Shown here: positions 1-5,531 of the stretch, piece by piece
Layout: each line of letters starts with the position of its first letter
Numbering within the stretch: position 1 is the stretch's first letter
From: Acidimicrobiia bacterium
GTDB lineage: Bacteria > Actinomycetota > Acidimicrobiia > Acidimicrobiales > Aldehydirespiratoraceae
Assembly: GCA_022824605.1 (NCBI GenBank)
Contig: JAJDZO010000370.1
Span: 1-6,133 of the forward strand
Length of the DNA: 6,133 nucleotides
Direction: 5' to 3'
The notes under the pieces: generated by a model
Told to the model about the DNA's origin: nothing
Databases searched by the model: none
The model's input: only the letters and a program-made list of their open reading frames with translations
Position numbers and translations under genes: made by a program

Positions 1-935
1 GTCGTCGAGATGGTGACGGTCTGCGTGCCGGTGGAAGACGCGAAGTCGCCTGACTGGGTGACACTGACGGTCACGTCCAGGTTCGCGGCTGGGGCGGGAT
101 TGGCGGTGACGGTGAACGTGGCGTCTGTGCCCTCTACCACACCGGTGCCGCCGGTGACGCTCACCACAGGAACAACCACCGCATCAGCATCAGCACCGTC
201 GCAGTCCGCGGCCGCGAGCGTCGCCGCGATGCGATCCCAACGCGGATTGTTCAACCAAGTCGCCACCGACTTCGCCTGCTCCACAGTCATCGCGGACACA
301 CCCGTGCCGGTGTCAGTGCCCAACGCCTCCAGCACACGGTTGAAACGCTTGATCCCAGCCGTAGCGCGCGAACCCAAAGCGTCACGCCAGCCCTCGACCT
401 CTGCTGCGGTCACAGCATCATCAGGCGACACACAATCCGTGTCCGTCTCGGTCTGCTCGTCGTCGTCATCACGCGGAGGCGCAGTCGTTGTCGTAGTCGT
501 CGTCGTCGTAGTCGTTGTGGTGGTTGTGGTCGTCGTTGTGGTCGTAGTAGTTGTGGTGGTGGTGGGAGGCGCGTTGTCGCATTGCTCCAACGCGGCCATG
601 GTGCGCGAGATGCGGTCCCAGCGGTCGTTGCCCAACCATGTCGCCACGGACAGTGCCTGCTCCACGGTCATCGCCGTCACACCGGTGCCGGTGTCCACCT
701 CAAAGGCCTCCAGCACCCGATTGAAGCGCTTGACCCCAGCCACAGCCCTCGAACTCAAAGCGTCGCGCCAGCCGGTGACGTCATCGACTGTCACCGCGTC
801 AGATGGAAGCGCCTCACAATCCGCGTCATACGCGTGAGCCTGCCCAACAGATGAACTAGTCGCCAAAAGCGCCGCAACAACCAGCGTCGCCAGCCCAGGA
901 CCCCACAACCACAAACCGCGCCGTGTGACCCTCAT
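1..935 (-). CDS. Secreted multidomain protein with duplicated Trp/Cys domain, poly-Thr linker and Calx-beta-like domain (3' end outside window)
   Basis: The frame is open from the ATG at 935 to the window edge: 311 codons, C-terminus missing. Residues 1-35 form a signal peptide: basic start (MRVTRR), hydrophobic core (LATLVVAALLATSS) and an AHA/YD cleavage site. There is no lipobox, so the protein is probably exported. Domain copy A spans C40-C119 and copy B C168-C245. Both contain WRDAL, KRFNRVLEA, DTGTGV, MTVEQA, SVATWL and RWDRI, and 47 of 60 aligned residues match. Residues 125-151 are 27 consecutive Thr, followed by APPRDDDDE, so a stiff, possibly glycosylated linker is likely. From about residue 253 (VVSVTGGTGVVEGTDATFTV) the sequence resembles the Calx-beta type of extracellular sandwich, which often occurs in tandem. 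A GGAGG seven bases upstream supports this start; an in-frame ATG 18 bases earlier is less likely. Function is unknown; a surface or adhesion role is inference. Codon use (many TTG, GCT, ACT, GTT) is less GC-biased than in the purine genes. Confidence 0.85.
   Translation of the reverse strand, partial: MRVTRRGLWLWGPGLATLVVAALLATSSSVGQAHAYDADCEALPSDAVTVDDVTGWRDALSSRAVAGVKRFNRVLEAFEVDTGTGVTAMTVEQALSVATWLGNDRWDRISRTMAALEQCDNAPPTTTTTTTTTTTTTTTTTTTTTTTTTTTAPPRDDDDEQTETDTDCVSPDDAVTAAEVEGWRDALGSRATAGIKRFNRVLEALGTDTGTGVSAMTVEQAKSVATWLNNPRWDRIAATLAAADCDGADADAVVVPVVSVTGGTGVVEGTDATFTVTANPAPAANLDVTVSVTQSGDFASSTGTQTVTIST
201..434 (-). repeat. Domain copy B of the secreted protein (intragenic duplication)
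   Basis: This stretch encodes residues 168-245, bounded by C168 and C245. Its core, starting at W183, matches copy A (579-818) at 47 of 60 residues without gaps. DNA identity over the first 66 bases of the core is roughly 83 percent by eye, with many differences at third codon positions. The duplication is therefore clear but not very recent, and both copies appear to be under selection as protein. Confidence 0.85.
483..563 (-). repeat. Poly-threonine codon tract, (ACN)27
   Basis: Twenty-seven consecutive ACN codons encode Thr125-Thr151 on the minus strand. All four third bases occur (ACG, ACC, ACA, ACT). This argues for selection on the amino acid rather than recent slippage of one perfect triplet. 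Read on the plus strand the same bases give 27 valines, which is an antisense artefact. The tract joins the two Trp/Cys domain copies, and Thr-rich linkers in exported actinobacterial proteins are commonly extended and may be O-glycosylated. Confidence 0.9.
579..818 (-). repeat. Domain copy A of the secreted protein (intragenic duplication)
   Basis: This stretch encodes residues 40-119, bounded by C40 and C119, directly after the signal peptide. It is the partner of copy B at 201-434. One residue is inserted before the first Trp and one before the last Cys relative to copy B. The flanking cysteine pair is kept in both copies and could form one disulphide per domain after export. Confidence 0.85.
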
Positions 936-942
936 CGGGTCG

Positions 943-947
943 CCTCC
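943..947 (-). promoter_or_regulatory. Ribosome binding site of the secreted protein
   Basis: The minus strand reads GGAGG, seven bases (CGACCCG) before the ATG at 935. This decides between two in-frame ATGs: the other, at 953, lies upstream of this site and has no comparable purine-rich sequence at a proper distance. Confidence 0.7.
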
Positions 948-977
948 GCGCATCGAACGCCAACGACGCGAACTACC

Positions 978-989
978 GGGGGGGGGGGG
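978..989. repeat. 12-G homopolymer upstream of the secreted-protein gene
   Basis: Twelve consecutive G on the plus strand (C on the minus strand) lie 43-54 bases before the ATG at 935, in the gap between the Uma2 gene and the secreted-protein gene. Tracts of this length are prone to slipped-strand length change. Upstream of a surface-protein gene such a tract could change promoter spacing. I could not place convincing -35 and -10 boxes on either side of it, so a regulatory role is only a possibility. A sequencing or assembly length error is also possible. Confidence 0.8.
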
Positions 990-1149
990 TGTAATGAGCA
1001 GCCATAGCGGGCTCCCTTCACAAAGCGACTCAGCAAGTCACTCTAGCAGTACCCCGCCCGCCAAAGGAGGGCTACCCGCCGCCATTCAAAACAACGCAGG
1101 CACGCGGCAAGGCACAGCAGGGCTGCGGTCCAAGATCCTGCGATTCCAG

Positions 1150-1167
1150 GCTGGCTCGACGGCCAGC
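1150..1167 (-). terminator. Small GC-rich hairpin just after the Uma2 gene
   Basis: On the minus strand GCTGGC and GCCAGC form a perfect 6-base stem around the 6-base loop CGTCGA, beginning four bases after the TAA stop of the Uma2 gene. No T-tract follows, so this is not a classical intrinsic terminator. It could act as a U-less actinobacterial terminator or an RNA 3' end stabiliser. The stem is short and may have arisen by chance. Confidence 0.3.
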
Positions 1168-1170
1168 AAG

Positions 1171-1740
1171 TTACCAGTCGAAGATCGAGCTGAACTCGCA
1201 GGTGAAGCCTTCGAGGACCCCAGCGCCGGTGAGGCTGTCGCCGTCCGTGAGGGTTATGGTGGCGCGGTCGGGCTGGTGGACGTCTACCGTGCGGGTGTCG
1301 GGGTGGATCACCCACACGAGGCTCACGCCGTAGTTGATCCACATGCGCGCCTTGTCGTGGACCTCGCGTCGGCTGTCCGACGGAGACCGGATCTCCACCA
1401 CGAGATCGGGCACGACTTCCGCGTAGCCCGTCACCCGCTTGTCAAGCGGCAGCTTGGTGCTGGAGATGAACGCGACATCGGGTTCGCGCACCGTGTCGGG
1501 ATCGCGTTCTAGCAGCACGCCCGAGTCGGAGCCCATCAACCGTCCCAACCTGCGCGGCCTGACAAAGTTGCGCAGTTCACCGCCCAAGTTCATCGCGATC
1601 TCGCCATGTTCACTGCCAGTAGACATCGTTTCGTGCAACACCCCTCGGATCAACTCACCCCGCACGCCCTCGCTGTGGAGGCGCAACAGGTCATCCGCAG
1701 TCAGCAACTCAATCTGGGTATCAGTTTCAGTGATTGTCAC
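1171..1740 (-). CDS. Uma2-family (DUF820) putative PD-(D/E)XK endonuclease-like protein
   Basis: The 189-residue product has the usual length and layout of the Uma2/DUF820 family, which has a restriction-endonuclease-like fold of mostly unproven function and is abundant in cyanobacteria and actinobacteria. Visible signatures are an N-terminal GELIRG (28-33, with candidate acidic residue E29), REPDVAF (85-91, with D88), and VPDLVVEIRSPSDS (110-123, with D112 and E116). K130 and the segment YGVSLVWVIHPDTR (137-150) follow. The acidic residues and K130 are the likely PD-(D/E)XK-type site. The start is GTG at 1740: an in-frame TGA only three codons upstream (1747-1749) rules out a longer form. 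The ribosome binding site is weak (AAGG, 11 bases upstream). It lies 96 bases after the deaminase gene on the same strand, could be co-transcribed, and has no evident link to purine metabolism. Substrate and biological role are unknown. Confidence 0.85.
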   Translation of the reverse strand: MTITETDTQIELLTADDLLRLHSEGVRGELIRGVLHETMSTGSEHGEIAMNLGGELRNFVRPRRLGRLMGSDSGVLLERDPDTVREPDVAFISSTKLPLDKRVTGYAEVVPDLVVEIRSPSDSRREVHDKARMWINYGVSLVWVIHPDTRTVDVHQPDRATITLTDGDSLTGAGVLEGFTCEFSSIFDW

Positions 1741-1836
1741 AGCTATTCACACCTTGTCCCGCTCTGGGGTATCAACTCTAGCCGTGCGGGAATCCTTGAC
1801 GCCAGAACATCTGAAATCTCGCGTTGATTCATGGCT

Positions 1837-3213
1837 CTAGAGATCCGACTGCATGGATTGGGAGATGCGGCGGTGGTTTCGCAGCATCTGGTCGGCTCCA
1901 GCGGCTTGCAGGTGGCCTTCCTCTACTACTAGTCGGCCGGCGACGATCGTGTGGCGTGCGGTGACCGGGCCGCAGCGCAGCCAGGCCTCTATCGGGTCGG
2001 ACCAGGCGCCTGCGAAGGCGAAGCCGTCCAGGCGCCACACCGCGATGTCGCCGCAGGCGCCCACCGACAGCTCACCGATCTCACCTGCCCGTCCCAGGCA
2101 ACCGGCACCGCCGCGGGTGGACATCTCCAGCGCCTCCCTGGCGGTGAACAAGCCGCTACGGCCGGCCTGGCCGTCGCGCAGGCGGGCCATGAGCATGGCG
2201 TTGCGGGCCTCGGTCCACATCGAGCCCGAATCGGCCGACGCCGAACCGTCCACGCCCACCCCGACCGGCACTCCCGCGGCTCGCAGCTCACGCACCGGGG
2301 CCATCCCCGCTCCCAGGATCATGTTGGAGCTCGGACAGTGGGCCACGCCCGTGCCCCAGCGGCCCAGCCGGGAGATCTCCGCCGGGTTGGGCTGCACGCC
2401 GTGGGCGATCCACGACCGGCCGGTGCCCCAACCGCAGTGCTCGAAATAGTCCACCGGGCGCATCCCGAACATCTCGACGCAGAAATCGTCCTCGCCGACG
2501 TCCTCGGCCAGGTGGGTGTGCAGCCGCACATCGAGGCGCTCGGCCAGCTCCGCGGTGGCTTTCATCAACTCGGTCGACACCGAGAACGGCGAGCACGGCG
2601 CCAGCGCGATCCGCACCATCGCACCAGGGGAACGGTCGTGATGGGCGGAAACCAGCCGCTCGGACTCGGACAGGATCACATCGTCGGTCTGCACCACCGA
2701 ATCGGGGGGCAGACCGCCGTCCTTCTCGCTCAAAGACATCGACCCGCGCGTCGGGTGGAAGCGCACGCCCAGGTCGGCCGCGGCCGCGATCTCCGCTGAG
2801 ATCAGGTCGCCGCCGCCGGCGGGATGGACGTAGAGGTGGTCGGTGCTGGTGGTGCAGCCGCTCAACGCCAGCTCGGCCAACCCGACCCAGGCCGACACAT
2901 GGGCGGCCTCCTCGTCGAGGCGGGCCCACAGCGGGTACAGCGTTCGCAGCCAGTCGAACAGGTTGCCGTCGAGGGCCGGACGGTAGGCCCGAGTGAGGTT
3001 CTGGTAGAGGTGGTGATGGGTGTTGATGAGGCCCGGTGTGACCAGGCAGTCGGTGGCGTCGACGGTGCGGGCCGCGCCGGCAGGCTCGGTGCCGCTGAGC
3101 CCGACTCCGGTCACGAACCCGTCGGTGACCGCCACCCAGCCACCGGCAATCTCGGTGTGCTGAGCGTCCATCGCCGCCAGCAGCCGGGCATTGCGGACCA
3201 GCAGGTCAGTCAT
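1837..3213 (-). CDS. 8-oxoguanine deaminase (ATZ/TRZ amidohydrolase family)
   Basis: The 458-residue product is a full-length member of the cytosolic amidohydrolase superfamily, closest in style to 8-oxoguanine deaminases (EC 3.5.4.32), which turn 8-oxoguanine into urate and ammonia with one bound metal. The N-terminal strand region is followed by the metal motif THHHLY (65-70; H66 and H68), HTHLAE (232-237; H234 and E237), AHGVQ (270-274; H271), AHCPSSNM (291-298) and GVDGSASADS (320-329; D322). The segment PTRGSMSLSEKDGGLPPDSV (154-173) and APCSPFSV (205-212) are typical of the 8-oxoguanine deaminase/hydroxyatrazine hydrolase branch. DPIEAWLRCGP (406-416) is near the C-terminus. All catalytic positions are present. 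GGAG five bases upstream supports the ATG at 3213. It follows the LLM oxidoreductase gene by 72 bases and shares a cluster with a molybdenum hydroxylase, consistent with purine salvage or catabolism. A related N-heterocycle aminohydrolase specificity cannot be excluded from sequence alone. Confidence 0.88.
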   Translation of the reverse strand: MTDLLVRNARLLAAMDAQHTEIAGGWVAVTDGFVTGVGLSGTEPAGAARTVDATDCLVTPGLINTHHHLYQNLTRAYRPALDGNLFDWLRTLYPLWARLDEEAAHVSAWVGLAELALSGCTTSTDHLYVHPAGGGDLISAEIAAAADLGVRFHPTRGSMSLSEKDGGLPPDSVVQTDDVILSESERLVSAHHDRSPGAMVRIALAPCSPFSVSTELMKATAELAERLDVRLHTHLAEDVGEDDFCVEMFGMRPVDYFEHCGWGTGRSWIAHGVQPNPAEISRLGRWGTGVAHCPSSNMILGAGMAPVRELRAAGVPVGVGVDGSASADSGSMWTEARNAMLMARLRDGQAGRSGLFTAREALEMSTRGGAGCLGRAGEIGELSVGACGDIAVWRLDGFAFAGAWSDPIEAWLRCGPVTARHTIVAGRLVVEEGHLQAAGADQMLRNHRRISQSMQSDL

Positions 3214-3260
3214 GCCGGCTCCGGCGGGCAGCCCGCGCGTGGGCAGCGTGGTGTGCTCAT
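3210..3260 (-). CDS. Possible 16-residue leader peptide coupled to the deaminase gene
   Basis: An ATG at 3260 opens a 16-codon frame (MSTPRCPRAGCPPEPA) whose TGA overlaps the ATG of the deaminase gene as ATGA (3210-3213). Such overlaps allow translational coupling. No clear Shine-Dalgarno sequence precedes the ATG, the peptide resembles nothing I recognise, and high-GC gaps often contain short open frames. It is reported because the overlap is exact; it is more likely chance than a gene. Confidence 0.2.
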   Translation of the reverse strand: MSTPRCPRAGCPPEPA

Positions 3261-3285
3261 GGTGCTGCCGGTTCGCTGACGGGGT

Positions 3286-4305
3286 TCAGAGTTCCCAGTC
3301 GGCGAAGGCGTCGATCATGCCCTTGGCGTCGGGACCCAGCGGGTACAGGATCGGCGTGGTGCAGCCGTTCTCGATGTAGTGGCGGACCTTGGCCCTGCAC
3401 TCATCGGCGGTGCCGGCCGCGCACAGCAGCTGCACCACGTCGTCGGGCACCAGCTTGGAGGCCGCCTCCACCTGCTCCAGCGTCGCCGGCCACGTCAGCA
3501 CCGATCCGACCTCGTCGAGCAGCGACTGCGACACCCCCGACGCCTTCATGATGTGGGGCTGCTGGCCCAGATACTGCGTGATCAGCATCCGCCCGCCGTC
3601 GAGGGCCTCCTGGCGCTCCGCCTCGGAATCGCCGGTGGCCATCGAGCACACGATCAACTGGGGCCGGTCGAGGTCGTCGACGGTGCGGTCCGCACGGGCA
3701 GCGCCCGCCGCGAGATGCTCCATGGCCTGAGCGTTGTACTGGGGCGACACCAGATAGTTGAACACCACCCCGTCGGCGATCTCGCCGGTGAGGGCCATCA
3801 TCTTCTCGCCGGTGGCCCCGATGTAGATGGGCACATCCTTGGGGCGGCGCTCCTGTTGCACATAGTCGAGCTCCACCCCGTCGAACTGCACGAACTCGCC
3901 GTCGAAGGTGACGCTCTGGTCGCCGAGCAGGCCCCGGCAGGCCTCCACGATCTCTCGCATCGCCTTGAGAGGGCGCACCCGGCGCACGCCCACCTTGGAC
4001 GCCAGCGGCTCCCACCAGGCGCCGATCCCGAGCAGGATCCGGCCCGGCGCCAGGTCGTCGAGGGTGGAGAACGTGGAGGCCAGGCGGGCGGGGTTGCGGG
4101 TCCAGCAGTCCACCACGCCGCTGCCGACCTTGATGGTGTCGGTGACCGCGGCGATGGCGGCCATGGGCACCACCGCGTCGCGCACCAGCCGGGAGTCGGC
4201 CTGCCAGACCGCGTCGAAGCCCTTGGCCTCGGCGTAGCGGGACAGCTCCATCGACTCGGCGAGGGTGTGGGCGTCCTGGATGTAGAGGGCTGCGGGCTGG
4301 GTCAT
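3286..4305 (-). CDS. LLM-class flavin/F420-dependent oxidoreductase (methylenetetrahydromethanopterin reductase-like)
   Basis: The 339-residue product has the luciferase-like (beta/alpha)8 barrel pattern: an N-terminal LSRYAEAKGFDAVWQADSR (21-39), IKVGSGVVDCWTRNPARLAS (58-77), LDDLAPGRILLGIGAWWEP (82-100) and PIYIGATGEKMMALTGEIAD (159-178). The TRNPA and PGR..LGIG segments are characteristic of bacterial relatives of methylene-tetrahydromethanopterin reductase, many of which use the deazaflavin F420 rather than FMN. It is cytosolic, with no signal or membrane segment. The ATG at 4305 has a strong ribosome binding site. It sits between two amidohydrolase genes of a purine cluster, which suggests a redox step on an N-heterocycle or its ring-opened product. 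The substrate, and whether it is a reductase or a monooxygenase, cannot be read from the sequence. Length is usual for the family and nothing looks broken. Confidence 0.85.
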   Translation of the reverse strand: MTQPAALYIQDAHTLAESMELSRYAEAKGFDAVWQADSRLVRDAVVPMAAIAAVTDTIKVGSGVVDCWTRNPARLASTFSTLDDLAPGRILLGIGAWWEPLASKVGVRRVRPLKAMREIVEACRGLLGDQSVTFDGEFVQFDGVELDYVQQERRPKDVPIYIGATGEKMMALTGEIADGVVFNYLVSPQYNAQAMEHLAAGAARADRTVDDLDRPQLIVCSMATGDSEAERQEALDGGRMLITQYLGQQPHIMKASGVSQSLLDEVGSVLTWPATLEQVEAASKLVPDDVVQLLCAAGTADECRAKVRHYIENGCTTPILYPLGPDAKGMIDAFADWEL

Positions 4306-4309
4306 GTCG

Positions 4310-4316
4310 CCTCCTT
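4310..4316 (-). promoter_or_regulatory. Strong ribosome binding site of the LLM oxidoreductase gene
   Basis: The minus strand reads AAGGAGG, four bases (CGAC) before the ATG at 4305. It is a near-perfect anti-16S match and the strongest such site in the window, suggesting that this gene is translated efficiently and independently of the upstream amidohydrolase gene. Confidence 0.7.
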
Positions 4317-4326
4317 GTGGCGCTTC

Positions 4327-4365
4327 GTCGAGACTTGCAGTCGAGATCGGGGCGGGCCGATTCTA
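4327..4365 (-). promoter_or_regulatory. Candidate promoter (-10) and direct repeat upstream of the LLM-deaminase pair
   Basis: In the 119-base gap before the LLM gene the minus strand contains TAGAAT (4360-4365), five of six bases of a -10 consensus. Two copies of TCTCGAC follow downstream (4340-4346 and 4327-4333), 13 bases apart start to start. No good -35 box is visible. The layout of -10, then repeat, then ribosome binding site could mean a separately regulated promoter with an operator in the leader. Both elements are short enough to be chance. Confidence 0.25.
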
Positions 4366-4424
4366 CGAGCGCTCAGATCATCCTCTTCATGTGCGAGCGA
4401 GCGGCCGGCTGAGTGCTCGGCGGC

Positions 4425-5531
4425 TCAGGGCATGTCTTCGAGCTTGGCGAACAGCCTGGTGGCGGCCTCGGCGGCTTTGGCTCTCACCTCGTTGGGGTCG
4501 ACTCGGGTGGCACGGCCGTCTCGCAGCACCGTCTCGCCGTCGACGGTCACGTCGACGGCACGGACGCCGGTGGTGAACGCCAACGACCACGGATCCATGC
4601 GGTCATACGACCAGGTGACGGTGTCGTCCAACGCCTCGGGGAAGAGCCGCCATCCGGTCTCCAGCCAATCCCAGGCCGTGTCGGGGGTGGCGGTCACGTC
4701 GTCCTCGCGGTGGCGGACGTAGGCCACCCGGAACTCGTCGAGCATGGCCGCGCCGATCCCGTCGGTGCCGAGAGCCACCGGATTGGGACGCCCCGCAGGC
4801 CGGGCGTAGCCCACCGCATTGTTCATGTTGGAGCGGGGATTGTGAACGATGGTGCCGGCAAGGTCGCGGTCGAGATGCACGGCGTGGATCACCAGCCAGT
4901 CGTCTCGGGCCAGCTCCTCGAGGCGGGCCCCCGCGGCGAGGTCGGCTCTGCCCTCCGACACATGGATGTGGACGCCGGTGCGGTGGTCGGCGGCCAGGCC
5001 CGCCGCGGACTCCAGCGTGGCGTCGGAGCAGGTGAAGGCGGCATGCACGCCGACGTGGCCCCGGCCGCCGGCTCGAAGGAACCGGTCGTTCTCGGCCAGC
5101 CCCGCCCGAGCGCCCGATGCGCCGTGGCGGTCGGTCACCCCGTAGCAGCAGTCCACCCGCACACCCACCTCCGCGCAGGCCTGGGCGATCACGTCGAGCG
5201 ATCCGTCGATGGCGTTGGGCGACTCGTGGTGGTCGATGATGGCGGTGGTGCCCGATTCCAGGGCCTCCAGCGCGCCGAGCTTGGCCGACCATGCGATGAT
5301 GTCGAGGTCGAGGGCCCGGTCGAGTCGCCACCAGACCAGCTCGAGGATCTCGAGGAACTCGGTGGGGGTTCGGGGCGGCGCCGGCATTCCCCGAGCCAGC
5401 TCGGAGTACAGGTGATGGTGCGCACACACCATTCCCGGGGTGGAGCGGGCGTCGACGGTGTCACCCGCCGCCGGATCTTGCGGTGCCTGCGACGACGCGC
5501 CGGAGCCCTCGCCGGCGACAGGCGGGGTCAC
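4425..5531 (-). CDS. Compact SsnA-like amidohydrolase (putative aminohydrolase)
   Basis: The frame starts at GTG 5531, whose last bases form the TGA stop of the upstream molybdenum enzyme (GTGA overlap). The same frame runs open far upstream, but that part is antisense-like noise inside the upstream gene. The 368-residue product belongs to the ATZ/TRZ/SsnA branch of amidohydrolases. STPGMVCAHHHLYSELARGM (30-49) gives the HxH metal motif (H38, H40). HIHVSEG (188-194) gives H190 and E193, IHAVHL (215-220) follows, VHNPRSNMNN (229-238) matches the usual HNP.SNM.N, and GTDGIG (255-260) supplies D257. The chemistry therefore looks intact. It is short: SsnA and relatives are near 440 residues. The N-terminal beta-strand region is replaced by a Gly/Ala/Pro-rich stretch (1-25), and the usual G-L-x-x-G-x-x-A-D-L segment near the C-terminus is absent, while VTVDGETVLRDGR (328-340) is retained. 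SsnA accompanies XdhD-type molybdenum hydroxylases in other bacteria, which matches the neighbour here. The substrate is unknown. Confidence 0.82.
   Translation of the reverse strand: MTPPVAGEGSGASSQAPQDPAAGDTVDARSTPGMVCAHHHLYSELARGMPAPPRTPTEFLEILELVWWRLDRALDLDIIAWSAKLGALEALESGTTAIIDHHESPNAIDGSLDVIAQACAEVGVRVDCCYGVTDRHGASGARAGLAENDRFLRAGGRGHVGVHAAFTCSDATLESAAGLAADHRTGVHIHVSEGRADLAAGARLEELARDDWLVIHAVHLDRDLAGTIVHNPRSNMNNAVGYARPAGRPNPVALGTDGIGAAMLDEFRVAYVRHREDDVTATPDTAWDWLETGWRLFPEALDDTVTWSYDRMDPWSLAFTTGVRAVDVTVDGETVLRDGRATRVDPNEVRAKAAEAATRLFAKLEDMP

Noticed and set aside
10..837. Long plus-strand open frame (275 codons) with a run of 27 valines
   Set aside because: It is the antisense of the secreted-protein gene. 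The minus strand has a ribosome binding site, a signal peptide, two homologous domains and a Calx-beta-like domain, while the valine run is the complement of the ACN threonine codons.
925..1512. Plus-strand open frame of 195 codons across the gap and the Uma2 gene
   Set aside because: It runs through the poly-G tract as Gly codons, has no recognisable domain, and is opposite the well-supported Uma2 coding frame.
1741..1836. Gap between the deaminase and Uma2 genes searched for a terminator or promoter
   Set aside because: No stem longer than a few bases and no convincing -35/-10 pair on the minus strand were found.
3242..3269. Inverted repeat GGCAGC/GCTGCC with a 16-base loop between the LLM and deaminase genes
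   Set aside because: The stem is only six bases with a long loop and no T-tract. It is insufficient for a terminator call and lies inside a likely co-transcribed gap.
4346..4361. Inverted repeat ATCGG/CCGAT upstream of the LLM gene
   Set aside because: A five-base stem is expected by chance in a GC-rich gap, with no supporting features.
3379..4722. Long plus-strand open frame of 447 codons
   Set aside because: Its sequence is His/Gly/Arg/Leu-rich without motifs and lies opposite the LLM oxidoreductase gene. It is typical antisense openness in high-GC DNA.
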